Shown here: in pieces, positions 48,793 to 60,559 of the stretch
Numbering within the stretch: position 1 is the first letter of the stretch
How the letters are laid out: each line of letters begins with the position of its first letter
Assembly (NCBI GenBank): GCA_020845475.1
Contig: JADLFN010000063.1
Coordinates: forward strand, 1-64,000
Direction of reading: 5' to 3'
DNA from: Planctomycetota bacterium
GTDB taxonomy: Bacteria; Planctomycetota; UBA8742; UBA2392
Length of the DNA stretch: 64,000 bases
Program-made: the position numbers and the translations under genes
The notes under the pieces: generated by a model
The model's input: the letters and a program-made list of their open reading frames with translations, nothing else
The model's database searches: none
Told to the model about the DNA's origin: nothing

Positions 48793-50858
48793 ACGAAGAA
48801 TTGCCAGATCCATCCGCTTCCGATCCTGAACGCATCCGGCGCGAGCTGGAGGCGGAAACCGCGCGCGAACTTGCCAAGGCCGCGACGACCGAGCGCAAGC
48901 GCGGCGAGGAACGCAAGATCACCAAGCGCCCTATCGACAGCGACGCCGATACCGTGCTGCCCAGCCAGACCATTCCCATCGGCGGCACGAGCGTTTACCG
49001 CATGCTGCACCCGGCCTCTCCCATTTCGGCGGGCGTCGTCAGCGCAATCATGGGCGCGCTTTCGCTTGTCGCCGGCAGCGGCATTGGCATGGCCCTGGCC
49101 TACGTGCCCACCGCCGAGCGCGCACACGCCAGCGCCGGCGCTTTGCAAGACAACTGGCTTGGCGCCATGCTGCGCGGCATTCATTACCACGGCACCAACG
49201 TGCTCATCTACCTGTGCATGATGTACCTGGTGCACCTGCTGTGGTCGGGCTTCTTCCGCCGGCCGGGGCAGATGATCTGGTGGCGCGCGCTCACACTCAT
49301 GATCCTGGTGCTGGCGTTCGCTTTCACGGGCCAGCTCTTGCCCTTTGATCAACTGGCGCTGCACGGCACGAGCATCCGGCTCTCATATGTCGGTGACGTG
49401 CCTTTGATCGGCGAAGGCCTGCGTGGCTTCATGACCGGCGGCAGCGAAGTCGGTACGTCCACGGTGGCCCGCTTCTACGCGCTGCACGCGATCATACTGC
49501 CCGCGCTGGGTGCGATCTTGCTGCGGCGCTTCCGGCGTGATGGCCGCGCGGCGTTGAACTCCAAGACATCGCTTTCGCTGCACGCAATGCTGGTAGCTGC
49601 AGTCGGCGCGTTGGTGCTTTTCATGGCCTCGATTTCCAGCGCGCCGTTGGGGCTTTCCGGCAACCTGGGCGAGCCGTTCAAGGAAGCGCGCCCTGAGTGG
49701 TACGCGCTGCCGCTGTATCAACTGCTGAAGTGGGCGCACCCGGGCGCGCTGGGTGTTGTCGTGCTGGTGGGCATGCCGCTGGTGGCGGGTGCGGGCTTGT
49801 TTGTGCTTCCGTGGCTGGAGAGCGTTTCGGCAAGCCAGCAGCGATTCAAGTGGCCGGTGCGCGGCGTAGTGGTTGCTTCATTGACAATCGCCATTGTTCT
49901 GGGCGTTTGGCCGGTGTTTGAGGACATGAGTGCTGAGAATGGTCGCGGCGCGGGCTACTTCGCGCGCGATGACGCCAATGAACTGATGATGAAGCTCAAG
50001 CGCCGCAACGAGGCTCTTGGCCACAACAGATCCGACCTGCCCGAAGATACGCCGACTCAAGCACGCGATCTGATGCAACTTGCCGAGTTGCTGCGCAAGC
50101 CGCTACGCGTCACGGAAAAAGGCGAGCGCGAGAAATTCCCCAAGCGCGCAGCGCTCGTGGATTACCACATGGACACAGACGGCAAGGTTGACGAGATTCG
50201 TCGAAAAGAATGGAACAAATGGGTTGAGGAACTCGCCAAAGCCGCGCGCGAGCTTTACGAGGCTACCGACGCCACTCCGCTGCGCGCCGCACGCGAGAGG
50301 TTGCGCGCCGCCTGCCAGAACTGCCACGACGACTATGACGTCTTTGAGCCGCTCAACCCAAAGCCGCGCGGCTACATTGAAGCGCCGCCGCGAGTCGAGC
50401 CGCCAAAAGACCTGCCGAAAGATCCACCCAAGGATCCCCCCAGGGATGAGCCGTTTTTCCTGGAGTCCAAATTCTCGGGCCTGACGGCGGACATTGCGCC
50501 GGCGAAGCCGAAGGACCTGATGCGTCGTTCACGCTCGCGCATCGCCGAGCTCATGCAGATTGCGGGATTGTACAAAGGCGAAAAGCCGCCGATGCGCATG
50601 GGCGAACAGATCATTCTCGATTTGCAGAGCTACGCCAAAGCTACGCCCGCGATGTACGCGGAGTTCAAGGATTTCACCAGCGAAACCGAATGGAAGAAGG
50701 CCGCGCAAGCGGGCGAAGCCGCGCTGAAGGAACTGCTCAAGGCCAACAAGGGTGAAGACTTCAAGAAGAAGCTTGAGGCCTACGGTCAGACCTGCGATGA
50801 CTGCCATAAGCTCGTCGAAGAAGACTTCCGGTTTGCGGATATCGTAAAGCCCAAGTAG
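48789..50858 (+). CDS. Cytochrome b fused to two cytochrome c'-like domains
   Basis: A 689-residue fusion. Residues 70-390 are cytochrome b with the Qo-site PEWY (RPEWYALPLYQ) and about eight helices. The heme bL ligand candidates are H132 (GIHYHGTN) and H233 (RFYALHAI). At the heme bH positions +14 from each are Y146 and R247 instead of His. The C-terminal part has two helical units ending CQNCH (near residue 510) and CDDCH (near residue 675), as in cytochrome c'/c556. A Pro-rich linker (KDLPKDPPKDPPRDEPF) joins them. It is overlapped by the Rieske gene, so it is the core of a bc-type oxidoreductase. Confidence 0.88.
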   Translation: MNEELPDPSASDPERIRRELEAETARELAKAATTERKRGEERKITKRPIDSDADTVLPSQTIPIGGTSVYRMLHPASPISAGVVSAIMGALSLVAGSGIGMALAYVPTAERAHASAGALQDNWLGAMLRGIHYHGTNVLIYLCMMYLVHLLWSGFFRRPGQMIWWRALTLMILVLAFAFTGQLLPFDQLALHGTSIRLSYVGDVPLIGEGLRGFMTGGSEVGTSTVARFYALHAIILPALGAILLRRFRRDGRAALNSKTSLSLHAMLVAAVGALVLFMASISSAPLGLSGNLGEPFKEARPEWYALPLYQLLKWAHPGALGVVVLVGMPLVAGAGLFVLPWLESVSASQQRFKWPVRGVVVASLTIAIVLGVWPVFEDMSAENGRGAGYFARDDANELMMKLKRRNEALGHNRSDLPEDTPTQARDLMQLAELLRKPLRVTEKGEREKFPKRAALVDYHMDTDGKVDEIRRKEWNKWVEELAKAARELYEATDATPLRAARERLRAACQNCHDDYDVFEPLNPKPRGYIEAPPRVEPPKDLPKDPPKDPPRDEPFFLESKFSGLTADIAPAKPKDLMRRSRSRIAELMQIAGLYKGEKPPMRMGEQIILDLQSYAKATPAMYAEFKDFTSETEWKKAAQAGEAALKELLKANKGEDFKKKLEAYGQTCDDCHKLVEEDFRFADIVKPK

Positions 50859-50920
50859 GCGTACCCATGCGCGGAAAACGGGTCTGGCACCGGAACAGCC
50901 CAAAACCTGACCCCTATTCC

Positions 50921-52159
50921 TCAGCGCACGTTTTCCAGATACGTTCCACGAGTGAAGAAGAAGAAATCGTGGAAGTAATGCGTCAAGAGCAGGCCAAAGC
51001 CGAGCAGGTAGTAGCTTTGCAGCACGGCGCCGGGGCGGTAATTCGCTTGTGTGCTCTCGCCCACGCCCTGGAAGTAGCCAATACCCTGCGAAACCACCAG
51101 CACGGTCGCGATCACCAGCATGATCGAGATGATCAGAAAGAACACGCCCAGGCCAAAGGCGTAGTACTTCGCGCCTTTCTGGCCCTCCCCGCCCAGCCAG
51201 CGCATGAAGCTGTTCGTGTGCTCGCCGCGCGAGGCCATGTTGCGCGTGATAAACCAGGTCAGCGCGATGTATTGAATCGAGTGCCAAAGGTTGAAGCCCT
51301 GGAAACTCGAATCAAGGTTGGGCCAGCACGGCGCAAACAGGCCCACGCCGATCGCGCAGCAGATCAGCATGAACTTGGGCATGTGCAGCCGTCCCGCCTG
51401 GTGCTCGCGCCACGACTTGACGGCCCAGATGGTCGTAAACACGACAAACCCGGCAAGATTGGCCATCCAGAACCAGTCATTGAGAATGAAATCGGGCAGC
51501 AGCGGCTGCACGCGCCCGATATGAAACTTGTATTCCTGCGCGCGCTCAGTGCCAACAAACGAGACGGCCCATTGCCACGCCAGCGTGGACTCGTTGCCCA
51601 TCACCATGCGAAACGTGCTGAGCGGATAAAGCGGGAAAATTACGGCCCCGAAATCCATGAGGCGCGAGGCCAGTGTTGGCTTGGCGCCGTCTCGGTCGTG
51701 GTAGAAGCGCACCACATAACTCAACTGATGAACAATGTGCAGGCTGGCCAGAAAGAAAAAGCCCGTCATCAGGAGCGTACGTGTGGTGTTGCTGTACATT
51801 CCCAGCGTGGCAACGGTGGGCACGACCAGAAAACCTGCCCAGTACCAGAACTTGTGCCGGGCCTTGAAATTGGCATTCAGATAGGTGCGCGTGAACGTCA
51901 CCCAGACATGCGGCCCGCCGGCGAGCGCCATGACGAACAGGCTGGTGAGGTCTTCGGAGATGCTCTTGGCGTCCGCGATACCAACGCCCATGTGCTGCGT
52001 CAGGACATGGATGCAGAAATAAAAGACGCAAACGGGCACAGGTGCGAGCAGCGCGGTGAAGATGATCCAGCGCTTGTCCCAGCTCTCGGTCCAGATCCAG
52101 CCCCGGTGTGAAGACCCGAGGGGCCGGGCAACGTCGAAGATGGCGGCTTGTCCGGACAT
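50921..52159 (-). CDS. Polytopic membrane protein of unknown function
   Basis: The 412-residue protein has about ten hydrophobic segments and many conserved-looking His and aromatic residues in loops (ALAGGPHVWVTFTRTYLN, LHIVHQLSYVVRFYHD, LLLTHYFHDFFFFTRG). I do not recognise the family. The His pattern resembles membrane di-metal or heme enzymes, but no proper desaturase triad is present. The start chosen is ATG 52159 with AGGAG ideally spaced; the track start at 52246 has none. It converges with the cytochrome b gene and may belong to the same respiratory theme. Confidence 0.75.
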   Translation of the reverse strand: MSGQAAIFDVARPLGSSHRGWIWTESWDKRWIIFTALLAPVPVCVFYFCIHVLTQHMGVGIADAKSISEDLTSLFVMALAGGPHVWVTFTRTYLNANFKARHKFWYWAGFLVVPTVATLGMYSNTTRTLLMTGFFFLASLHIVHQLSYVVRFYHDRDGAKPTLASRLMDFGAVIFPLYPLSTFRMVMGNESTLAWQWAVSFVGTERAQEYKFHIGRVQPLLPDFILNDWFWMANLAGFVVFTTIWAVKSWREHQAGRLHMPKFMLICCAIGVGLFAPCWPNLDSSFQGFNLWHSIQYIALTWFITRNMASRGEHTNSFMRWLGGEGQKGAKYYAFGLGVFFLIISIMLVIATVLVVSQGIGYFQGVGESTQANYRPGAVLQSYYLLGFGLLLTHYFHDFFFFTRGTYLENVR

Positions 52160-52334
52160 ACTCGACTCCTGCATCCCTTTATCAGGGCGCAAGTTTATAC
52201 AAATCATGGGCGCGCGTAGAAGAGTCAGCCCGCGGAAATGAATCAAGTTACTGACATCTTCATGCTTGCCCTGCGCAATTTAAAAGGCTAGGTTCGCGGC
52301 TGTTTACACGTCAAGACTTGTCGGGGGCGGGGCG

Positions 52335-52577
52335 ATGGCAGAACGCAAAGAAAAGCGCGCGAGTGATCCGGTGCGCGTGGCCCAGAACTTCATTTCCCGC
52401 GAAGGCAAGCCGAAGTTCCGCCGCTTCCTCAAGCTGCTGGCTGACAACGTGTCGGGCGAACAGATCGCGCGCGAATTTGGCGTCAGCCGCGAGCGGGTTC
52501 GCCAATGGAAGAACAGTTTTGGCAGCGTCGTCCAGACCTATGCCGTCTCGCCCCAAATCAAGCGCCTCGCGCGCTGA
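52335..52577 (+). CDS. Small helix-turn-helix protein
   Basis: The 80-residue basic protein has a clear HTH: LLADNVSGEQIAREFGVSRE then RVRQWKNSFGSV, like homeodomain-like or sigma-region-4 units. Its 3' end overlaps the next gene by 38 bases in another frame. TTTACACGTCAA, a one-mismatch match to the window's recurrent palindrome, lies about 20 bp upstream of the ATG. Possible autoregulator; target unknown. Confidence 0.75.
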   Translation: MAERKEKRASDPVRVAQNFISREGKPKFRRFLKLLADNVSGEQIAREFGVSRERVRQWKNSFGSVVQTYAVSPQIKRLAR

Positions 52578-53439
52578 TTTTCCGATCGCCGTTTTTGGCG
52601 CGGGTCGTTTTGGCCGCGCTTTGTGCGGCGCATTGAGACACGCGCACGACCGCGTCGTGGCATTGGGCATTCGCGAGGGCGCCAAACCCACCAAAGAGCA
52701 AAAGAACGTGCGCGCTCCCGTTCACGCGGGTGCTCCGGAATTCCTCGCCGCCCTCAAGGAACCCACGCTTGTGTTCGTGTGCGTGCAGGATCGCAACGTC
52801 TACAGTGCTGCGACCGAGCTCGCCCAGTGCCCGGGCGCAAAGCGGCACCGCTATGTGCATTCTTGCGCCACCAAAGGCCCGCTCGCGCTTGAGGCGCTTT
52901 CTGAAATCGGCGCGCAGATTGGCGCCTTCCACCTGTTGCAGAGTTTTGGCCCCTCGCCCTTTGCATGGCAGCGCATTGCAGGCTGCCATGCCGCCATCGA
53001 GGCCGTGGGCAAACTCAAGCGCGAGCTGTGGCAGGTCGCCCGTGCGATTGGCGCAACTCCCTTCGAGATACGCGGCTCCCAGCGCGCGGCTTACCACGCC
53101 GCGGCTGTGCTGGCTTCCAACGCGATAACGACGTTGCTTGATACCGGCGAGCGCATCTTGAAAAACGCCGGGTTCGAGAAAGCCCTCGCCGGCAAAATGC
53201 TCCTGCCCCTGACACGGGGCGCGATCGAGAACGTTGCGCTGCTTGGCGCCGAGCAGGCCCTGACCGGCCCCGTAGTGCGCGGCGACGCCGAAACCGTTAG
53301 GGCCCACATGATCGCCTTGACACGTCAAGACCGCAGGCTGTATCGCGCGCTCATGTCAGCCGCGCTGGAACTTGCAATAAGAAGCAAGCGTCTCACGGAA
53401 TCCGACGCCAAGGCGCTCAAAGAAGTGCTGGAGTCTTAG
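52540..53439 (+). CDS. Rossmann-like/DUF2520 dehydrogenase-type protein
   Basis: The 299-residue protein has an N-terminal NAD(P) fold (PIAVFGAGRFGRALCGAL, G-x-G-x-x-G) with LVFVCVQDRNVYSAA. A DUF2520 helical domain follows (HLLQSFGPSPFAWQRIAGCH, AAYHAAAVLASNAITTLL). Such proteins resemble F420 or 2-dehydropantoate reductases, but the substrate is unknown. The start is ATG 52540, giving a 38-base overlap with the HTH gene; the long track ORF back to 52318 is a shadow of that gene. TTGACACGTCAA at 53317 codes LTRQD. It ends with a 4-base convergent overlap with the DUF2238 gene. Confidence 0.85.
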   Translation: MPSRPKSSASRADFPIAVFGAGRFGRALCGALRHAHDRVVALGIREGAKPTKEQKNVRAPVHAGAPEFLAALKEPTLVFVCVQDRNVYSAATELAQCPGAKRHRYVHSCATKGPLALEALSEIGAQIGAFHLLQSFGPSPFAWQRIAGCHAAIEAVGKLKRELWQVARAIGATPFEIRGSQRAAYHAAAVLASNAITTLLDTGERILKNAGFEKALAGKMLLPLTRGAIENVALLGAEQALTGPVVRGDAETVRAHMIALTRQDRRLYRALMSAALELAIRSKRLTESDAKALKEVLES

Positions 53440-54047
53440 GGCGCACTGGAAATACGCGCTCCCAACTGTCTGTCATGCACCTGCCCCAGCACTAGCTGCG
53501 CGCTGATCGCGCCGACGGTGGCCAGGAACATGTCCCATTGCGTGTCCCACACGTCGCCTTGCGTGCCGAGAAAGGCGTCGGCGGCGCTGCCCTGCGCCAC
53601 ACTGGTCCACCACTCGAAGAATTCATAGCAGGCCGAAAACGCGAGGCAGATCGAAGTCACGCAGAGGAAGAGCCAGCCGCGCCCGTTGATGGCGCGATTG
53701 CGGATCAAAATTTCGCGCGCGAGGATGGCCGGCTCAAAGCCCTGCATGAAATGACCGATACGGTCATAGTGGTTGCGCGAAAAGCCAAAGGCATCCTGCA
53801 TCCAATAACCCAGAGGCACCTCGGCGTAGGTGTAATGCGCACCCAGCAATAGCACCAGCGCGTGGATGAAGATCAGCACATAGAGCAACGGCGTCAACGG
53901 AAAGCGCTTGTGCGTCGCAATCAAAACGGGCACGCCCAGCAACACGGGAAACGCTTCAAGGAACCAAGTAAGCCTGTCGGCCGCCCCTATATAGGAAGCA
54001 ACGGTGGCCAGCACGCAACTTGCCAACATGGCCAGCTTCAAGCGCAT
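53436..54047 (-). CDS. DUF2238 (YjdF-type) membrane protein
   Basis: A 203-residue membrane protein with six helices and the family stretches GAHYTYAEVPLGYWMQDAFG, RNHYDRIGHFMQGFEPAILA, ACYEFFEWWTSVAQG and LGTQGDVWDTQWDM. Acidic and His residues face one side of the bundle, but no function is established. Start ATG 54047. It converges with the DUF2520 gene and ends inside it by four bases. Confidence 0.93.
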   Translation of the reverse strand: MRLKLAMLASCVLATVASYIGAADRLTWFLEAFPVLLGVPVLIATHKRFPLTPLLYVLIFIHALVLLLGAHYTYAEVPLGYWMQDAFGFSRNHYDRIGHFMQGFEPAILAREILIRNRAINGRGWLFLCVTSICLAFSACYEFFEWWTSVAQGSAADAFLGTQGDVWDTQWDMFLATVGAISAQLVLGQVHDRQLGARISSAP

Positions 54048-54227
54048 GGCGCGAGCATAACAGGGTCAGCCCGCAACAGCGGGATCCGTTTTCCGGGCTA
54101 GGGCCATTTGGGCAAGAGCGCGCAAGTAGTTGCGGTCATTGAGCTTGAGCACATCAGTCTTTTCCTGACCCCAAATCAGCCGCGTGCGCATTTACGGCAC
54201 GCACAGTACTCATTTCTCGGAGTCCTT

Positions 54228-56015
54228 ATGGTTCGCTCTTGGCGCGCTGCTTTGCTTTCGGTTGTGACGGTCCTTGCTTTGGGCTATCTCCTAGCCGGCT
54301 GCGGCGGCAGCGGCGGTTCCTCGGGCGCGGGGGGCGGCACCGTGGGTGGCGGGTTTGGCCCCGCCACGCAGCTTACAGTCACAACGCAGCCTGCCGGCGC
54401 CGTCGAGCTTGTCCCCTTCGGCACCCAACCCGTCGTACAAATCCGCGATGCCGCCGGCGTGCTCGTTTCCAACGACAGCACAACGCAGGTCACGGCCGCG
54501 CTTTCGGGCGGAACGGGCGGCGCAACGCTGGGAGGCACGTTCACAGTCACCGTGGTCAATGGTGTTGCGACGTTCTCCAATCTATCGGTCAGCCTTCCCG
54601 GTACGGGCTACGCGCTGACGTTTACGTCCAACCCTGCACTCACGCAGGCCGTCAGCGCCAATTTCAATGTCTCCGCCGCCAGTGCGGGCAGCGGCGTTGC
54701 GCCCTTTGTTCCGGCCAAGCCGGTGGGCGCGGCTACTTACTATGTAGATGACAGCCCCAGCGCCAGCGACACCAACAACGGTACTTCTCTGGCAACGGCC
54801 TGGCGCACGCTGCAGCATGCGGCGAACCAGGCGGTTCCCGGCAACATTATCGAAGTCGCCGATGGCAGCTATGCGCGCTTCACGATCCAGAACAAGGGCA
54901 ATGTGCCGGCGATTCCGCCCGCCACGCAGGGCACGCCCATTATTTTCCGCGCCACAGGCAATGCCGCGATCATCAACAGCGGCACCAGCAGCAGCACAGC
55001 GCCAGACAACCGCGACGCCATCAAGATTACGCACTGCAACAGCATCATCATCCACGGCCTGCGCACGCAAAATGCCTACCGCGCCGGGTGCCGCATCGAT
55101 GACTGCTATTACGTGACCATCCAGGGCTGCGTGTTCTCCAACGGCGGCACCTGGGGCATCTTCACCGATTACAGCGATTATGTCGTGCTCGAAGGCAACG
55201 AGTGCCACAACTCGGGAGCCGAGCACGGCATCTACCACAGCAACGGCGGCGATTACGGCATCATCCGCGGCAACTATTGCCACGACAACAACGCCAGCGG
55301 CATTCAGATCAACGCGGACCCGCGCGCTATTGACCCGGGCTTCGGCTCGCGCGGCGACGGCATCTGCACCAACAATGTTGTGGAAAATAACTGGTGCCTG
55401 AACAACGGTGCCGCCGGCGGCGCCGGCCTGAACTTCGCCAGCATCCGTAATTCCGACATCCGCAACAACCTTGTGATCTGCAACAAGAACCAGAGCGGCA
55501 TGGCCTTCTGGGACGACGACGTGCTCAACGATTCGCCCTCGCAGCCGGGCTATGGCTCGATGAACAACCGCATCTACCACAACACGGTTGTCATGCAGCC
55601 CGGCACGGGCCGCTTCTGCGTGACCATGATGAACGCCAGCACGGGCAACAACTTCCGCGATAACATCTTCAGGGCCGGCGCGCGCGGCGTCATGACCTGG
55701 ACGGCCGATTGCCTCACAGGCCTCGTAGAGCAATACAACCTCGTCAGTGCATCGGGCTCATGGCCGCTTTACCAGGACGACTCCGGCTCGCCCAGCTACG
55801 CCACCCTCGCGCTCTGGCAAGGCAGCGCCGCCGGACGCGGTACCGGCAGCGTGCAAGCCGCGCCTATTTTCACGAACTCCGGCGCCAACGACTGGACGCT
55901 GACGGCAGCCTCGCCCGGCGTCGACGTCGGAACAAACGTAGGCGTCGCGACCACGCACAACGGCGGGACTAGGCCTCTGGGCGCCACTTACGATATGGGC
56001 TGCTACGAGAGGTAG
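54228..56015 (+). CDS. Right-handed beta-helix lipoprotein
   Basis: A 595-residue secreted lipoprotein with lipobox LGYLLAGC and a Gly/Ser spacer. An Ig-like domain with a Val/Thr-rich strand pattern lies at about residues 45-160 (QLTVTTQPAGAVELVPFGTQ). A parallel beta-helix follows from about 180 to 530, with rungs such as DAIKITHCNSIIIHGLRTQN, VTIQGCVFSNGG, VVLEGNECHNSG and GIIRGNYCHDNNASGIQI. Such folds bind or cleave polysaccharides (pectate lyase, alginate lyase types). The start is ATG 54228 with GGAG upstream. The catalytic class is unknown. Confidence 0.88.
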   Translation: MVRSWRAALLSVVTVLALGYLLAGCGGSGGSSGAGGGTVGGGFGPATQLTVTTQPAGAVELVPFGTQPVVQIRDAAGVLVSNDSTTQVTAALSGGTGGATLGGTFTVTVVNGVATFSNLSVSLPGTGYALTFTSNPALTQAVSANFNVSAASAGSGVAPFVPAKPVGAATYYVDDSPSASDTNNGTSLATAWRTLQHAANQAVPGNIIEVADGSYARFTIQNKGNVPAIPPATQGTPIIFRATGNAAIINSGTSSSTAPDNRDAIKITHCNSIIIHGLRTQNAYRAGCRIDDCYYVTIQGCVFSNGGTWGIFTDYSDYVVLEGNECHNSGAEHGIYHSNGGDYGIIRGNYCHDNNASGIQINADPRAIDPGFGSRGDGICTNNVVENNWCLNNGAAGGAGLNFASIRNSDIRNNLVICNKNQSGMAFWDDDVLNDSPSQPGYGSMNNRIYHNTVVMQPGTGRFCVTMMNASTGNNFRDNIFRAGARGVMTWTADCLTGLVEQYNLVSASGSWPLYQDDSGSPSYATLALWQGSAAGRGTGSVQAAPIFTNSGANDWTLTAASPGVDVGTNVGVATTHNGGTRPLGATYDMGCYER

Positions 56016-56096
56016 CCGCGCGTTGATTTTGTTTGCGCGCGCGCTAACGTTGCTCAACTTCGCAGCGGGTGCGAGGTGAACGGCAAGCTCGCGCAC

Positions 56097-56543
56097 ATGG
56101 CCATACTCGGCATCGGCACAGACATTGTTGAAGTCAAGCGCATCGAAAAACTCCTCGCGGGTAAGCGCGAGGAGTTTTTGTCTCGCGTGTTTTCAAGACG
56201 CGAAGCCAGCTATTGCGAGGCAAAAGCCAGGCCGGCAATCCACTTCGCCGCGCGTTTTGCCGCCAAAGAAGCTTTCATGAAGGCGCTGGGCACGGGCTGG
56301 GCCAAGGGCGTTGGTTTCCAGGATATCACGGTCAGCAACAACGAAGACGGCAAGCCGTCCCTGGAGATTGCGGGCAAGGCGCGCTTATTGCTCGATGAAA
56401 AAGGCCCGACCTGGCTGTGGCTCTCGCTCTCGCACACGCGCGAGTTTGCCATGGCCGTGGCCGTGATCGAGTCAGGTGCACAGGGCAGAGTGCGGCAAAC
56501 CATGCGCAAAGCGCGCAACACGCGCATTTCCTCGGAGCGTTGA
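56097..56543 (+). CDS. acpS: Holo-[acyl-carrier-protein] synthase
   Basis: It moves 4'-phosphopantetheine from CoA to apo-ACP. The family start MAILGIGTDIVEVKRIEKLL is canonical, with Mg ligands in GTDIVE and AARFAAKEAFMKALG and the end SLSHTREFAMAVAV. An extra Arg-rich tail (QGRVRQTMRKARNTRISSER) makes it 148 residues. The start is taken as ATG 56097; GTG 56076 is also possible. It overlaps the next gene (TGATG). Confidence 0.93.
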   Translation: MAILGIGTDIVEVKRIEKLLAGKREEFLSRVFSRREASYCEAKARPAIHFAARFAAKEAFMKALGTGWAKGVGFQDITVSNNEDGKPSLEIAGKARLLLDEKGPTWLWLSLSHTREFAMAVAVIESGAQGRVRQTMRKARNTRISSER

Positions 56544-57148
56544 TGGGAACTCGCCGATACGAACCCGATGTCGCCGAGTTCAGCGAACTCCAGCGCGCCT
56601 ATTTATGGCGCGCGCTTTTGTACGGTTCGCCCGCGCTGATCACGATCTTGTTCACGTTCATCATCCTGATGGTGGGCTTGCTCACTCCGGCTGCGTGGTG
56701 GGTGCTGTTCCTGCTGGCGCTGCCCGCGTTTTTTGGCGCGTGCTTTCAACTGGCGCTGATCGTCATCGAACGACCCGCGCTATCTGTTGATGCTGTGGCG
56801 GTCGAAGTAGGCGATGGCGTGCTTCGCTTTGTCAACGACGACGCCGGCACGGTTGAGGAAGTGCGCTGGAAGGACAACGCCGCACTCTCCATTGCGCGCA
56901 AGAACGATTGCGTCGAAATCACGTTTCCCAGCGGCCGGCGCTCACGCGTGCACTGGTTTGCCTACAGCGAACGCGAGCAACTGCTCAAAGACCTGATGGC
57001 GCTGAAGGAACCAAAGGCCGAGAATGCCGCAGTGGAAAGCAAGCACTCGGACGCGGCTTCAATCGGGCCGGAAGACGCAACCAGCAAGAATGCCAAAGCC
57101 ACCAGGACATCCGCCAAGACGAAGAAGAAGCCCGACGAAGAAGAATGA
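56543..57148 (+). CDS. Small membrane protein of unknown function
   Basis: The 201-residue protein starts at ATG 56543, overlapping the acpS stop. It has two membrane helices (ALITILFTFIILMVGLLTPA, WWVLFLLALPAFFGACFQLA). A small beta domain follows (VEVGDGVLRFVNDDAGTVEE), then a Lys/Ala-rich, probably disordered tail (KNAKATRTSAKTKKKPDEEE). It sits between acpS and carB. No family is recognised. Confidence 0.75.
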   Translation: MGTRRYEPDVAEFSELQRAYLWRALLYGSPALITILFTFIILMVGLLTPAAWWVLFLLALPAFFGACFQLALIVIERPALSVDAVAVEVGDGVLRFVNDDAGTVEEVRWKDNAALSIARKNDCVEITFPSGRRSRVHWFAYSEREQLLKDLMALKEPKAENAAVESKHSDAASIGPEDATSKNAKATRTSAKTKKKPDEEE

Positions 57149-57149
57149 G

Positions 57150-57202
57150 CAAGCGACAAAGTGAACTGACAACTGATCCCCGCCAACCGATAACCGAACT
57201 CC
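57150..57202. repeat. Short-unit AACTGACAACTGA / CCAACCGATAACCG repeat before carB
   Basis: The gap before carB is built of GTGAACTGACAACTGATC and CCAACCGATAACCGAACT. It is of the same phrase-like type as the runs before nuoE, moaA and queF. Confidence 0.4.
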
Positions 57203-60430
<3,228 letters not shown>

Positions 60431-60474
60431 GTAGATCCAACCAGTCAGCGAGGTGTGAGAATTCTCGCTTTCGA

Positions 60475-60502
60475 TTGCCTTTGCTAATGAACAAACTATG
60501 GT
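60475..60502 (+). promoter_or_regulatory. Candidate sigma-70 promoter of the response regulator
   Basis: TTGCCT, a 16-bp spacer, then TATGGT, 58 bp before the GTG start. Upstream GCGAG/CTCGC (60448-60468) form a short hairpin followed by TTTCG that may end carB transcription. Confidence 0.4.
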
Positions 60503-60559
60503 GAACTTGGATGTCTTGTTTTGCGAGCTGCGCGACCCACTTCAGCAAGCAGGTGCATT

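Noticed and set aside
54582-55733. 383-residue minus-strand ORF opposite the beta-helix protein
   Set aside because: Val/Ala/Asp-rich shadow; the lipoprotein on the plus strand has signal, lipobox and helix rungs.
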